From positions 1-64,000 of the forward strand of contig QAPD01000033.1 of NCBI GenBank assembly GCA_003052455.1: 64,000 nt of DNA. The letters run 5' to 3'. Every line of letters begins with the position of its first letter. Positions within the stretch are counted from its first letter, which is position 1. The notes under the pieces are model-generated. The model saw only the letters and a program-made list of their open reading frames with translations. It did not search any database and was not told the DNA's origin. Source of the DNA: Sphaerisporangium cinnabarinum (GTDB taxonomy: Bacteria > Actinomycetota > Actinomycetes > Actinomycetales > Cellulomonadaceae). This document shows positions 25,448-33,760 of the stretch, one piece after another. A program made the position numbers and the translations under genes.

Positions 25448-25508
25448 AGCCGCCGGTCGCGAGGTAGAGCCCGCGGCGTTCTACCTCGCGTCGGGAGGTT
25501 CTACCTCG
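25441..25508. repeat. GAGGTAGAGC quasi-palindromic element, site B
   Basis: Direct words GAGGTAGAGC start at 25441 and 25461; inverted words GTTCTACCTCG start at 25478 and 25498. Spacing is 20 bp in both halves. The aldo-keto reductase stop codon (25445-25447) is inside the first word. The convergent ABC ATPase stops five bases beyond the last word. The element could act as a bidirectional terminator. Confidence 0.85.
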
Positions 25509-25512
25509 CGGG

Positions 25513-26310
25513 TCAGCGGAAGCGCTGGACGGCGAGCGGAGCGGCCTCCGCGAGCCCGCGGACGGCCGGGTGGTCGGCGCCCGGGGCGGTGCCCGCGAAC
25601 ACGTCGCGCAGCGACCCCGACGCCACGAACGTCCCGTCGGCGAGCACGTGCACGGTGGGGCACATCCGCTCGACGAGCTCGAGGTCGTGCGAGACCAGCA
25701 GCACGGCGGTGCCGAGGGCGGCCGTCGCGTCGGCGAGGCGGCGCACGACGTCGCCGCGCATCGCGGGGTCGACGGCGGTGAGCGGCTCGTCGAGGAGGAG
25801 CGCCCGGGGGCGCGTCGCGAGCGCGACGGCGAGCGCGACGCGCTGCTTCTCGCCGCCCGAGAGCGACTGCACGGTGCGCGGCGCGTAGCGGGGTTCGAGC
25901 GCGACGTCGCCGAGCAGGTCCTCGACGGACCGCCCGCTCGGGCGGCCGGCGCGTCGCGCGTCCTTGAGCGCCGCGGACAGCGTGCGGTCCACCGTCCAGC
26001 GGGGGTCGATGCCGATGCCGGCGAGACCGTCCTGGGAGACGCGGCGCACGTCCGCCGCGAACTGCTTCTTGTCCCGGCGGGAGAGCTTGCCGACCGTCCG
26101 CTCGGCGTACGTCACGTGGCCCGCCGTCGGGCGCACGAGACCGACGAGCGCGCGCACGATCGTCGACTTCCCGGCACCCGACTCGCCGACGATCCCGACC
26201 GGCGCGGTGCCGGGGGTCACGTCGAGGTCGATGCCGTGCACGACGTCGGGACCTCCGTAGCCGGCCGCGAGGCCGCTGGCGCGCAGGAGGGGGGTCGTCG
26301 TCGTGCTCAT
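25513..26310 (-). CDS. Orphan ABC-transporter ATPase, peptide/nickel type
   Basis: The 265-residue ATPase has Walker A (Gly-Glu-Ser-Gly-Ala-Gly-Lys-Ser-Thr), signature Leu-Ser-Gly-Gly-Glu-Lys-Gln-Arg, Walker B (Ala-Leu-Leu-Leu-Asp-Glu-Pro-Leu) and switch His (Val-Ser-His-Asp). The sequence between Walker A and the signature, with Arg-Arg-Asp-Lys-Lys-Gln and Val-Ser-Gln-Asp, is closest to oligopeptide/dipeptide/nickel ATPases. No permease or binding protein is adjacent, so it probably works with components encoded elsewhere. Confidence 0.82.
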   Translation of the reverse strand: MSTTTTPLLRASGLAAGYGGPDVVHGIDLDVTPGTAPVGIVGESGAGKSTIVRALVGLVRPTAGHVTYAERTVGKLSRRDKKQFAADVRRVSQDGLAGIGIDPRWTVDRTLSAALKDARRAGRPSGRSVEDLLGDVALEPRYAPRTVQSLSGGEKQRVALAVALATRPRALLLDEPLTAVDPAMRGDVVRRLADATAALGTAVLLVSHDLELVERMCPTVHVLADGTFVASGSLRDVFAGTAPGADHPAVRGLAEAAPLAVQRFR

Positions 26311-26557
26311 GGGTCACCTTCTGGTCGTCGGGGTCCGGGCGGGCGGTCCGGGCTCCCGCTCGTCCGACGAACGACGCTACCGCGGAGTTCCGTGGTGTCG
26401 GTCACGGGGCTCGTCCGACGACGCCCGGGAGCCCGGCGCACGAACGGGTCCCGGCGCGCGATAGCCTGAGGCACGCGAATCGGGATCCTCGAGCCAAGGT
26501 GGTCCGTCGACCGCAGCACGGCAGCCGTCTCCGGACGTGCTGCCTGGACGGAGGATC

Positions 26558-28843
26558 GTGACCAGGACGGTCGACGAGCCGGAGCTTCTCGCGCCCGGCG
26601 AGGCGGTGGACCTCGACAACTGCGCCCGCGAACCCATCCACGTCCCCGGCATGATCCAGCCGCGCGGGGTCCTGCTGGTGGTCCGCGAGGCGGACGGCGT
26701 GCTGCTCCAGGCGTCGGCGAACGTGGAACGGCACCTCGGCGTCCCCGCGGAGGAGCTCGCGGGCCGGCCGCTCGCCGACGTGCTCGGCGCGGCGCCCGCG
26801 CGCGACCTGCTCGAGCACGCGGCGGACGGCGCGGACCTCGCGACGCGCAACCCCGTGACCCTGCACCTCGACCGCTGGGACGGCAGGCCGCTCGACGTCG
26901 ACGCCGTGCTCCACCGGCCCCCGCTGCCGGCGGAGGGGCCGGGGTCCGAGCCGGTGCTCGTCGTGGAGATCGAGACCGCGTCGGGCGCGCGCCCGCTGAC
27001 GTTCCCCAACACCTACCTCGCCGTCCGGCAGGCGCTGCGCGACCTCGAGCGCGCCGCGACGCTCGACGAGCTGTACGACGACGCGGCCCGGCACGTGCGC
27101 GCCCTCACGGGCTTCGACCGCGTGATGATCTACCGCTTCGACGCCGCGTACAACGGCGAGGTCGTCGCCGAGGCGCGCCGGGACGACCTCAACGCGTTCC
27201 TGGGGCTGCACTACCCGGCGTCGGACATCCCGCCGCAGGCGCGCGCTCTGTACGAGAAGAACTGGATCCGGCTCATCGCGGACGTGGACTACACGCCGCA
27301 GCCGGTCGTCCCGACGCTGCTGCCCACGACGGGCGCGCCGCTCGACCTCACGTACTCGACGCTGCGCAGCGTCTCGCCGATCCACCTCGAGTACCTGCGC
27401 AACATGGGCGTGCGGGCGTCGATGTCGATCTCGCTCCTGCGCGACGGCAGGCTGTGGGGGCTCGTCGCGTGCCACCACTACTCCGGGCCGCACGAGCCGC
27501 CCTTCGAGGTCCGCACCGCCGCGGAGTTCCTCGGGTCTGCGCTCTCCGTCCGGCTCGTCTCCCAGGCGGAGGACGAGCGGGAGATCGAGGTGCGGCGCGC
27601 CGAGGGCGTCCTCGCGCACCTCGCCGCGGACAGCCGTGACGAGAGCGTCCCCATCGGCATCGCCCTGACGCGCTCGGGGTGGCTGCGGCGCCTCGTCCGG
27701 GCCGACGGTGCCGTCGTCGTCGCGGAGGGCGGCCTCATCGCGGTCGGCAACGTGCCCGACGAGGACGGGTGCCGTGCGCTCGTCGCGTGGGTCCTCGGGC
27801 ACGGCGAGGACCTGGTCGCGACCGACGCCCTGCACCGGGACGCGCCCGACGTCGCGGCGCTCGTGCCCGACGTCGCGGGCGTCCTCGGGATCGTGCTGCC
27901 CGAGGGGCAGGTCGTGCTGTGGGTGCGCGACGAGGTCCTGCGGCACGTGGACTGGGGCGGCGACCCGTACAACAAGGAGATCGCGCGCGGCGAGGACGAC
28001 TCGGTGCGGCTCAGCCCGCGCAAGTCGTTCGAGCGGTGGCGCGAGGTCGTGCGCGGGCACAGCCTGCCCTGGACGTCGGACCAGACGGACGTCGCGACGT
28101 CGTTGCGCGGCCACCTCGTCGAGGCCCTCTACCTGCGCGGGCGCAAGGCGGTGCGGGCGACGGAGGAGCTCCAGCGGAGCCTCCTGCCCGCGCTCCTGCC
28201 CGACGTCCCGGGGTGGACGCTGCAGTCGCGCTACGAGTCGGCGGGCACGGGACTCGTGGGCGGCGACTGGTACGACGCGCTCGTGCTGCCGTCGGGGCGG
28301 CTCGCGCTCGTCGTGGGTGACGTGACGGGCCACGGGCTCCAGGCCGCGGCGACGATGGGCCAGCTCGGGACGACGCTGCGCGCCGCGCTCGTGAGCACGG
28401 GCTCCGCGGTCGAGGCCGTGACGCTCCTGGGCGAGGTCGCGCGCTGGACGCTCCCCGGCGAGGTCGCGACGATCGCCGTCGCGGTGCTGGACCCGGTGAC
28501 CGGCGTCGTCGAGCACGTGTCGCTGGGGCACCCGCCGCTGCTCGTCGTCGCGCCCGACGGCACCACGAGCTGGACGGAGAGCGCGATCGTGCCGCCGCTC
28601 GGGCTCGTGGACCGCGTGCCGCCCGCGCAGCACGTCCAGGTGCCGCCCGGCGGCGCGCTCGTGCTGTACAGCGACGGTCTCGTGGAGCGGCGCGAGGAGT
28701 CGATCCTCGACGGGCTCCGGCGGCTCGCGGCGTTCTTCGCGGCGGAGCCGGGGACGGTCGACGTCGACGGCGTCGTCGCCGCTGCGCGCGACCCGCGCTC
28801 CGCGGACGACGCGACCCTGCTCCTGGTGCGTCGCGACGCCTGA
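26558..28843 (+). CDS. Bacteriophytochrome with PP2C-type (SpoIIE) phosphatase output
   Basis: The 761-residue protein has a PAS domain with Cys22 before Glu-Pro-Ile-His-Val-Pro-Gly, the canonical bilin attachment Cys of bacteriophytochromes. A GAF domain follows with Pro-Ala-Ser-Asp-Ile-Pro and Leu-Arg-Ser-Val-Ser-Pro-Ile-His, then a PHY domain with the tongue motif Pro-Arg-Lys-Ser-Phe near residue 487. The C-terminal 220 residues are a SpoIIE phosphatase with Gly-Gly-Asp-Trp-Tyr-Asp, Gly-Asp-Val-Thr-Gly-His-Gly and Ser-Asp-Gly-Leu. Red/far-red light would thus control dephosphorylation of an STAS protein. The GTG at 26558 follows a GGAGGA site. Convergent genes encode a matching anti-sigma kinase and STAS protein. 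No heme oxygenase is in the window. Confidence 0.92.
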   Translation: MTRTVDEPELLAPGEAVDLDNCAREPIHVPGMIQPRGVLLVVREADGVLLQASANVERHLGVPAEELAGRPLADVLGAAPARDLLEHAADGADLATRNPVTLHLDRWDGRPLDVDAVLHRPPLPAEGPGSEPVLVVEIETASGARPLTFPNTYLAVRQALRDLERAATLDELYDDAARHVRALTGFDRVMIYRFDAAYNGEVVAEARRDDLNAFLGLHYPASDIPPQARALYEKNWIRLIADVDYTPQPVVPTLLPTTGAPLDLTYSTLRSVSPIHLEYLRNMGVRASMSISLLRDGRLWGLVACHHYSGPHEPPFEVRTAAEFLGSALSVRLVSQAEDEREIEVRRAEGVLAHLAADSRDESVPIGIALTRSGWLRRLVRADGAVVVAEGGLIAVGNVPDEDGCRALVAWVLGHGEDLVATDALHRDAPDVAALVPDVAGVLGIVLPEGQVVLWVRDEVLRHVDWGGDPYNKEIARGEDDSVRLSPRKSFERWREVVRGHSLPWTSDQTDVATSLRGHLVEALYLRGRKAVRATEELQRSLLPALLPDVPGWTLQSRYESAGTGLVGGDWYDALVLPSGRLALVVGDVTGHGLQAAATMGQLGTTLRAALVSTGSAVEAVTLLGEVARWTLPGEVATIAVAVLDPVTGVVEHVSLGHPPLLVVAPDGTTSWTESAIVPPLGLVDRVPPAQHVQVPPGGALVLYSDGLVERREESILDGLRRLAAFFAAEPGTVDVDGVVAAARDPRSADDATLLLVRRDA

Positions 28844-28906
28844 GGTGCCCCCGGGGAGCGCGGCGGCCGAGCCGCGCGGCGGGGGAGGGTGCGTGACGGC
28901 GGGGCG

Positions 28907-29380
28907 TCAGCCGATCGGGAGGAGCGCGCTGCGCACGCCGGCCCCGCCGCGGAAGACGGGGACGTCGAAGCGCGCCCAGACGTGCTTCTCGCCGGTGCCG
29001 GCCCGGAACCAGCCGACGGCCGTCGAGGCGCGCTGCGCGAGCACGAGGCCGAACCCGCCCGCGCCCGGCGACCGCCGGCCCGCGACGACGGGGACGTCCG
29101 GCGAGTGGTCGACGACGTCCACGACGAGCTCGCGCCCGTCGCTGAGCAGGCGCACCTGCGTCGGGGGGAGGCCGTGGCGCAGCGCGTTCGTCGCGAGCTC
29201 GCTCGCGACGAGGACGACGCGCTCGGGCGTGGCCTCGAGCGCGCGGTCCGCGGGCAGCGGGGCGCCGGTGAGCATGCGGTGCAGGCCCTCCCGCAGGGTG
29301 GCGAGGTCCGCCAGCGTGCGCAGCGGCCAGGCACCGATCTCGACGAAGCCGGGCGGTACCGCCGCGTGGGCGAAGGTCAC
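28907..29380 (-). CDS. Anti-sigma-factor serine kinase-like ATPase (RsbW type)
   Basis: The 157-residue protein is a HATPase_c_2 domain with the N-box Glu-Leu-Ala-Thr-Asn-Ala-Leu-Arg-His-Gly, an Asp-His-Ser-Pro turn, and a Gly-rich ATP lid Gly-Ala-Gly-Gly-Phe-Gly-Leu. Such kinases phosphorylate an STAS antagonist and may hold a sigma factor. The GTG start overlaps the stop of the STAS gene (GTGA). Together with the convergent phytochrome-phosphatase it makes a complete partner-switch set. Its cognate sigma factor is not adjacent. Confidence 0.85.
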   Translation of the reverse strand: MTFAHAAVPPGFVEIGAWPLRTLADLATLREGLHRMLTGAPLPADRALEATPERVVLVASELATNALRHGLPPTQVRLLSDGRELVVDVVDHSPDVPVVAGRRSPGAGGFGLVLAQRASTAVGWFRAGTGEKHVWARFDVPVFRGGAGVRSALLPIG

Positions 29381-29712
29381 GCCTCGTCCTCGGCAGGTCC
29401 GGCGTCGTCGGTGAGCTCGAACAGCTCGGCGACGCCGCTGAGCTCGAGCAGGTCGCGGACACGGCGCGGGACGCGCTCCAGCACGGGTGCCCCCGAGCCG
29501 GCCGTGGCGGCGTGGTAGAGCAGGCGCAGGCCGCCCGAGTCCATGAAGGTGACCGCTCCGAGGTCGATGTGGATGCGCCCGTCGGCCGACTGCGCGAGCC
29601 GCAGCAGCTCGTCCTCGCGCCGGGCCTGGACCGCGGCGTCGATCTCGCCGCGCATGGTCCAGCGCGTGCCGCCGGCCGTCGTCAGGACGTCTCCGCTCGT
29701 GGTGGGGGTCAC
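29377..29712 (-). CDS. STAS-domain anti-anti-sigma factor
   Basis: The 111-residue protein has the STAS fold with the conserved phosphorylation loop Phe-Met-Asp-Ser-Gly-Gly-Leu, where the Ser is the predicted target of the downstream kinase and of the PP2C phosphatase. The GTG at 29712 follows a GGAGGAG site. It is the first gene of a two-gene operon with the kinase. Confidence 0.88.
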   Translation of the reverse strand: MTPTTSGDVLTTAGGTRWTMRGEIDAAVQARREDELLRLAQSADGRIHIDLGAVTFMDSGGLRLLYHAATAGSGAPVLERVPRRVRDLLELSGVAELFELTDDAGPAEDEA

Positions 29713-29833
29713 GGTGGTGGGCTCCTCCTCGGTCCCGGCACTGTACCGGGCACCCGGGATACGGTACGCGGCTCCGCCGACGCACGCGAGGCAGTGTCGC
29801 GGCGTGGCCGCGATCGTCGGGTGACGTGCCTCT

Positions 29834-29858
29834 CCCGCGCCGCGGAGGGCGGCGCGGG
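29834..29858 (-). terminator. Hairpin downstream of the GH30 gene
   Basis: A perfect 10-bp stem (29834-29843 with 29849-29858) and 5-base loop lie about 80 bp past the GH30 stop and upstream of the STAS start, on the same strand. The remaining bases of the 227-bp gap show no coding frame. Confidence 0.65.
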
Positions 29859-29939
29859 GGAGCCACGACGAGGGCCGCACGGCGGGCCGGGACGGCGTCG
29901 CGGACGACGCCGACCCGACCCGCCGGGCGGCCGGACGGC

Positions 29940-32900
29940 TCAGCAGGAGCGCGCGTCGAACGCGACCTCGAGCGGCGCGAACCCGTCGACCGTCACGACG
30001 GCCGTCCCGCCCGGGACGGACGCCGCGCGCGACGCGAACGACTGGTAGGCGCTCGCGCCCGGCGCCACCGCGGCGACCGTGCGCGTGCCGTACGGCGTCG
30101 CGAGCGTCACGTCGAGCGGCGCGTCGCCGTCGTTCGTGGCGCGGACCGCGACGTACACCTTGCCGGCCAGGCACCGCGTCTCGGCGGTGACCGTCACGGG
30201 CGCCGTCCCGGCGTCGGCCGTCCAGCGCAGGGCGTACGCCCGCTGCGTGCCGTCCTCGGCCGTGACGCGCACCGTCGTCGTGCCGGGCACGCCGTCGGCG
30301 GACTCGACCGCGACCGTCGCCCAGGGGTCGTGCGCGACCGCCTCGACGGCGGGCACGCCGCCCGTGACCGGCACGTCGTACGTCGTGACGGCCGGGTCGA
30401 ACCCGGCGAGGGGCTCGCCGGCCACGGTGATGCCCGACGCCGCGGCGTCGGTCCCCGTGCCCGGCACCTTGGCGAGCACCTCGATCTCGGAGACCACCAG
30501 GTGGGTGTTCGGCCGCGCCGTGAGGACGACGCGCACGGACGACGTCCGCACGTCCGCGGGGATCTCGACCGCGGGCGCGGGGCCGTCCGGCGAGGCATCC
30601 ACCGTGACGGGCGCGCCGACGTCGGTCCACGTGCCGTCCACGAGCGCCTGGAGCCGGACGGACTGCGCCCAGCTCGCGCTGGACCCGTCCTTCCAGAAGC
30701 GCGTCACGACGCCGGTGACGTCGCGGTCGGCCGGGAGCGTGACCGTGAGCGTGTCGGACGCTCGCTTGGTGCCCGACACCCAGTTCGACCACGCCTTGTC
30801 CGTGAGGTTGCCGTTGACGACACCGCCGACGGCGTAGCCCGGCTCGGTGAACGTCGCGCTGGCGGTCGTGCCCGCGGCGAGCGCGCCGTTGGCGGACGCG
30901 GCCTCGGTCACCTGGACGCGGACGGTGGCCGGGAGCGTGGCGCCCGCCCCGGCGTCGGCCGTGCCCGTGAGCTCGACGACCCCGACGCCGTCGTACGCGC
31001 CCGCGGGGGCGTCGTCCCAGACCACGGGGCGCTCGACCTCCGCGCCGCCTGCGGCGACCGCGGTGACGGTCGTGGGCAGGGCCGGGGTGCCGCCCGCGTA
31101 CGCCTTGGCGCGCGCGGGGAGCGTGGACGTGAGCTCGTCGACGACGACGGTCGCCGTCGCGGCGACCTCGCCCCCCGTCGGCGTGGCCACCGTGCCCGCC
31201 ACCTCGACGGTGCCGGGCTCGGCCCACGCGTCGTCGTCCGGCACGTCCCACGAGACGGGGAGCGCGCCGCGCGCCCCGTCACGGTAGACCGGCGTCACCG
31301 TCGCGGGCAGCTCGGGCGCGGTGCCCGGCGTCGTGAACGCCTGGACGGGCTCGGTGCCGAGGACCGTCTCGTCGACGATCCGCCAGCGCTGGTTCACGCC
31401 GGAGTTCGCGAGGTACGTGCCCACGGGCGAGCCGTCCGCCGTCGCCTGGCCGCCGACCTCGAGGAGGGTCTTCGAGGACGCGTTGACGAGCGTGAAGGTG
31501 CCGTCGCCGGTCGTCGAGAGGATCCACTGCGCGGCGAGCGGGGTGTCCGCGACGTCGGCGGGCGCGTCCTGGAGGACGGCGGACGTGTCGGCCGCGACGG
31601 CGAGCTGGCGGCCCGTGGCCGCGTTCGTCACGGCGTAGCGCGTGCGGTGCGAGCCGGAGCCCTCGGGGGCGCCGAGCGCCGTGAGCTCCCACGCCTGCTC
31701 CGCGACGGGCGCGTCGGTGCGGATCACGACGCCCGTGCCCGACGCCGACGGCGCGAGCGAGCGGTCCGCCTGCACGCCGTCGAGGCGGTACGCGTGACCG
31801 TCCTGGACGAGCGCGGCGTCGTCCGCGACGCCGGAGACGCCGTCGACGACGAACGTCGTCACGGACTCGGCCGGCACGACGAGCGTCGCGCTGGGGCCGT
31901 CCGTACCCGGCGTGACGGCCACCGGTTCGCCCTCGACGAGGTAGCCGGCCGTGCTCGTGACCACGGGGGTGACGGTCGCATCGGACCCGACCGCACCGAA
32001 CTTCGACAGGTCGAGCGTCACGGCGCGCTCGGCCTTCGTGGCGTTGACGTGCACGACCGTCGCGGACGTGCCGTCGGCCGACACCGCGGCCGTGCTGTTG
32101 CTGTCGTCCGAGCGGATCAGCGAGTCGCCCGGCTCGATGTAGTGCGTGAAGTTCTGGGTCGCCCAGTACTTCGTGTTCGTGTAGATCGGGCACGTCTCGA
32201 GCGTGTCCTCGGCCGTGCAGTCGAACGGGATCTGGATCTCGCCCCAGTTCATGCCGTTCGCGCTCTCGCCGCCGGGCGCCATGTTCGCGTAGTCCTCGAC
32301 CGGCTGCCAGAACACCCACGCGCTCGGCTCGAGCTCGCGCAGGTCGTCGACGATGTGCTGCGCGCTGCCGAGGCCGGACTCCATGGTCTCGAAGTCCTGG
32401 CCCGTCGAGCTCCAGTTCCCGCCGACCTCGCTCATCCACAGCGGCTTGTCCTCGCCCTTGGCGATGTCGCGGACCGTCGTGCGCTGGCCCGTGCCGTAGG
32501 TGTGGACGTTGAGCTGCGACACCTGGTCGCGGACCGCCTGCGGGTACGCGTTCCAGTTGGTCGCGAACGTGCCGGGGTTCGTCTCGTCCATCGCCGAGAT
32601 CACGGCCTCGGTCGAGGAGCCCTCGAGCGCCGCGGCGAGCGCCGGGACGACCTTCGCCTGGAGCGCGGGGCCCATGTGGGCGCCCTCCTGGCGGCCCCCG
32701 GTCGGGTTGCCGTCGGCGCCGAGCTGCGTGCCCCAGTAGTTGGTGTTGGGCTCGTTGAACGGGTCGATCGTGTCGACCTCGATGCCGTGCGCCTCCTCGA
32801 GGCGCTCGGTCACGCCGACCAGGTACGACGCGAAGTCGTCGATGCTGTCCGTCCTGAGCTGGTCCGCGGTCGAGCTGAACCCGCCCGAGACGTAGCCGCT

Positions 32901-33548
32901 CACGGTCATGAACCACGGCGGCGAGTTGCTGAACGTCTCCCAGTGCGTGACGTCGTCCTTGATCCGGTCGACCCACCAGCGCTGCGTCGCGTCGGCGTCC
33001 TCGTCCCAGTGGTCCGGGTTCGCGGGGTCCCACCAGTCCACGTCGGTGCGCGTCGTGCCCTCGGGCGCCTTCCACCACCCGTCGACGGCGCCGCCGGCGC
33101 GCAGGTAGTCGGGCACGTCGGGCGCGTTCCCGCCGCCGACGTTGTAGCGCGCGATGTTGAGGTTGAGGCCCTCGTCGCCGAACACCATGTCCGCGAGCCG
33201 GTCGCGGATCTCGTCCGGGTAGCCGCCCGTGGCGTTGGCGAACCACACGAGGCTCGTGCCCCAGCCCTCGAACGGCGCGCCCGCGTACGACGGGTCGGGC
33301 GTCACGGTGACGCCCGCGACGTCGGCTGCGGCCGCCGTCGTGCCGGTCGCGGCGACTGCGGCGACCGCGCCACGGGGCGCGGCCTGCGCGGGCAGGGCGG
33401 CGAGCGCGCAGCCCGCGACGAGCGCCCCGGCACCGAGGCCCGCGACGACGCGGGCTCCCGTCCTGCGGGCGGCCGCACCGGCCGGGCTCGTGCGGCGCGG
33501 ACCGGGTGGTCCACCCCGCGTGGTCGTGTCGGTCTCGGTCGGGCTCAT
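29940..33548 (-). CDS. Secreted multidomain GH30 glycosidase, probable endo-beta-1,6-galactanase
   Basis: The 1202-residue protein has a long signal peptide with cleavage near residue 56 (Ala-Gln-Ala). The GH30 catalytic domain (about 75-560) has acid/base Glu266 in Phe-Asn-Glu-Pro-Asn and nucleophile Glu374 in Trp-Met-Ser-Glu-Val-Gly, and the opening Gly-Trp-Gly-Thr-Ser-Leu matches the endo-beta-1,6-galactanase subgroup. It is followed by a ricin-type lectin domain (about 575-725), two bacterial Ig-like group 4 domains (about 745-875), an F5/8-type carbohydrate-binding domain (about 900-1025), a cadherin-like sandwich, and a C-terminal domain with a Cys pair. It would attack arabinogalactan side chains outside the cell. 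A GGAGGTGG site precedes the ATG. Confidence 0.88.
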   Translation of the reverse strand: MSPTETDTTTRGGPPGPRRTSPAGAAARRTGARVVAGLGAGALVAGCALAALPAQAAPRGAVAAVAATGTTAAAADVAGVTVTPDPSYAGAPFEGWGTSLVWFANATGGYPDEIRDRLADMVFGDEGLNLNIARYNVGGGNAPDVPDYLRAGGAVDGWWKAPEGTTRTDVDWWDPANPDHWDEDADATQRWWVDRIKDDVTHWETFSNSPPWFMTVSGYVSGGFSSTADQLRTDSIDDFASYLVGVTERLEEAHGIEVDTIDPFNEPNTNYWGTQLGADGNPTGGRQEGAHMGPALQAKVVPALAAALEGSSTEAVISAMDETNPGTFATNWNAYPQAVRDQVSQLNVHTYGTGQRTTVRDIAKGEDKPLWMSEVGGNWSSTGQDFETMESGLGSAQHIVDDLRELEPSAWVFWQPVEDYANMAPGGESANGMNWGEIQIPFDCTAEDTLETCPIYTNTKYWATQNFTHYIEPGDSLIRSDDSNSTAAVSADGTSATVVHVNATKAERAVTLDLSKFGAVGSDATVTPVVTSTAGYLVEGEPVAVTPGTDGPSATLVVPAESVTTFVVDGVSGVADDAALVQDGHAYRLDGVQADRSLAPSASGTGVVIRTDAPVAEQAWELTALGAPEGSGSHRTRYAVTNAATGRQLAVAADTSAVLQDAPADVADTPLAAQWILSTTGDGTFTLVNASSKTLLEVGGQATADGSPVGTYLANSGVNQRWRIVDETVLGTEPVQAFTTPGTAPELPATVTPVYRDGARGALPVSWDVPDDDAWAEPGTVEVAGTVATPTGGEVAATATVVVDELTSTLPARAKAYAGGTPALPTTVTAVAAGGAEVERPVVWDDAPAGAYDGVGVVELTGTADAGAGATLPATVRVQVTEAASANGALAAGTTASATFTEPGYAVGGVVNGNLTDKAWSNWVSGTKRASDTLTVTLPADRDVTGVVTRFWKDGSSASWAQSVRLQALVDGTWTDVGAPVTVDASPDGPAPAVEIPADVRTSSVRVVLTARPNTHLVVSEIEVLAKVPGTGTDAAASGITVAGEPLAGFDPAVTTYDVPVTGGVPAVEAVAHDPWATVAVESADGVPGTTTVRVTAEDGTQRAYALRWTADAGTAPVTVTAETRCLAGKVYVAVRATNDGDAPLDVTLATPYGTRTVAAVAPGASAYQSFASRAASVPGGTAVVTVDGFAPLEVAFDARSC

Positions 33549-33628
33549 CCCTGAGCCACCTCCTTCGCGTCGCTGCGAACCGGCGGGGTGCACCGGGTGC
33601 GGGTCGTTCCCGCGGGGGTCTGTCTGCC

Positions 33629-33760
33629 GAGGGAGAGCCGCGGTCCGTCGAGGGAGAGCCCAGGCCTCCGACCTCGTAGAGCCGGGGCTCTACCTCGCGG
33701 AACCACGGCTCTACCTCGCGGAACCACGGCTCTACCTCGTGGTACCGGGGCTCTACCTCG
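33629..33760. repeat. GAGGTAGAGC quasi-palindromic element, site C (21-bp tandem array)
   Basis: Two degenerate direct words GAGGGAGAGC start at 33629 and 33650 (21 bp apart). Four inverted words GCTCTACCTCG start at 33687, 33708, 33729 and 33750, exactly 21 bp apart. The linker between words is CGGAACCAC in the first two intervals and degenerates in the third. The last word contains the stop codon of the GH42 gene (complement of 33753-33755). It fills most of the 204-bp gap between the GH42 and GH30 genes. Confidence 0.9.

Noticed and set aside
25513-26310. The orphan ABC ATPase as the missing ATPase of the sugar importers
   Set aside because: Its sequence between Walker A and the signature is of the peptide/nickel type, and it lacks the extra C-terminal regulatory domain of MsiK/MalK-type sugar ATPases.
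33629-33760. Possible CRISPR array
   Set aside because: The units are 21 bp and contiguous with near-constant linkers, there are no unique spacers of 30 bp or more, and no cas genes are in the window.
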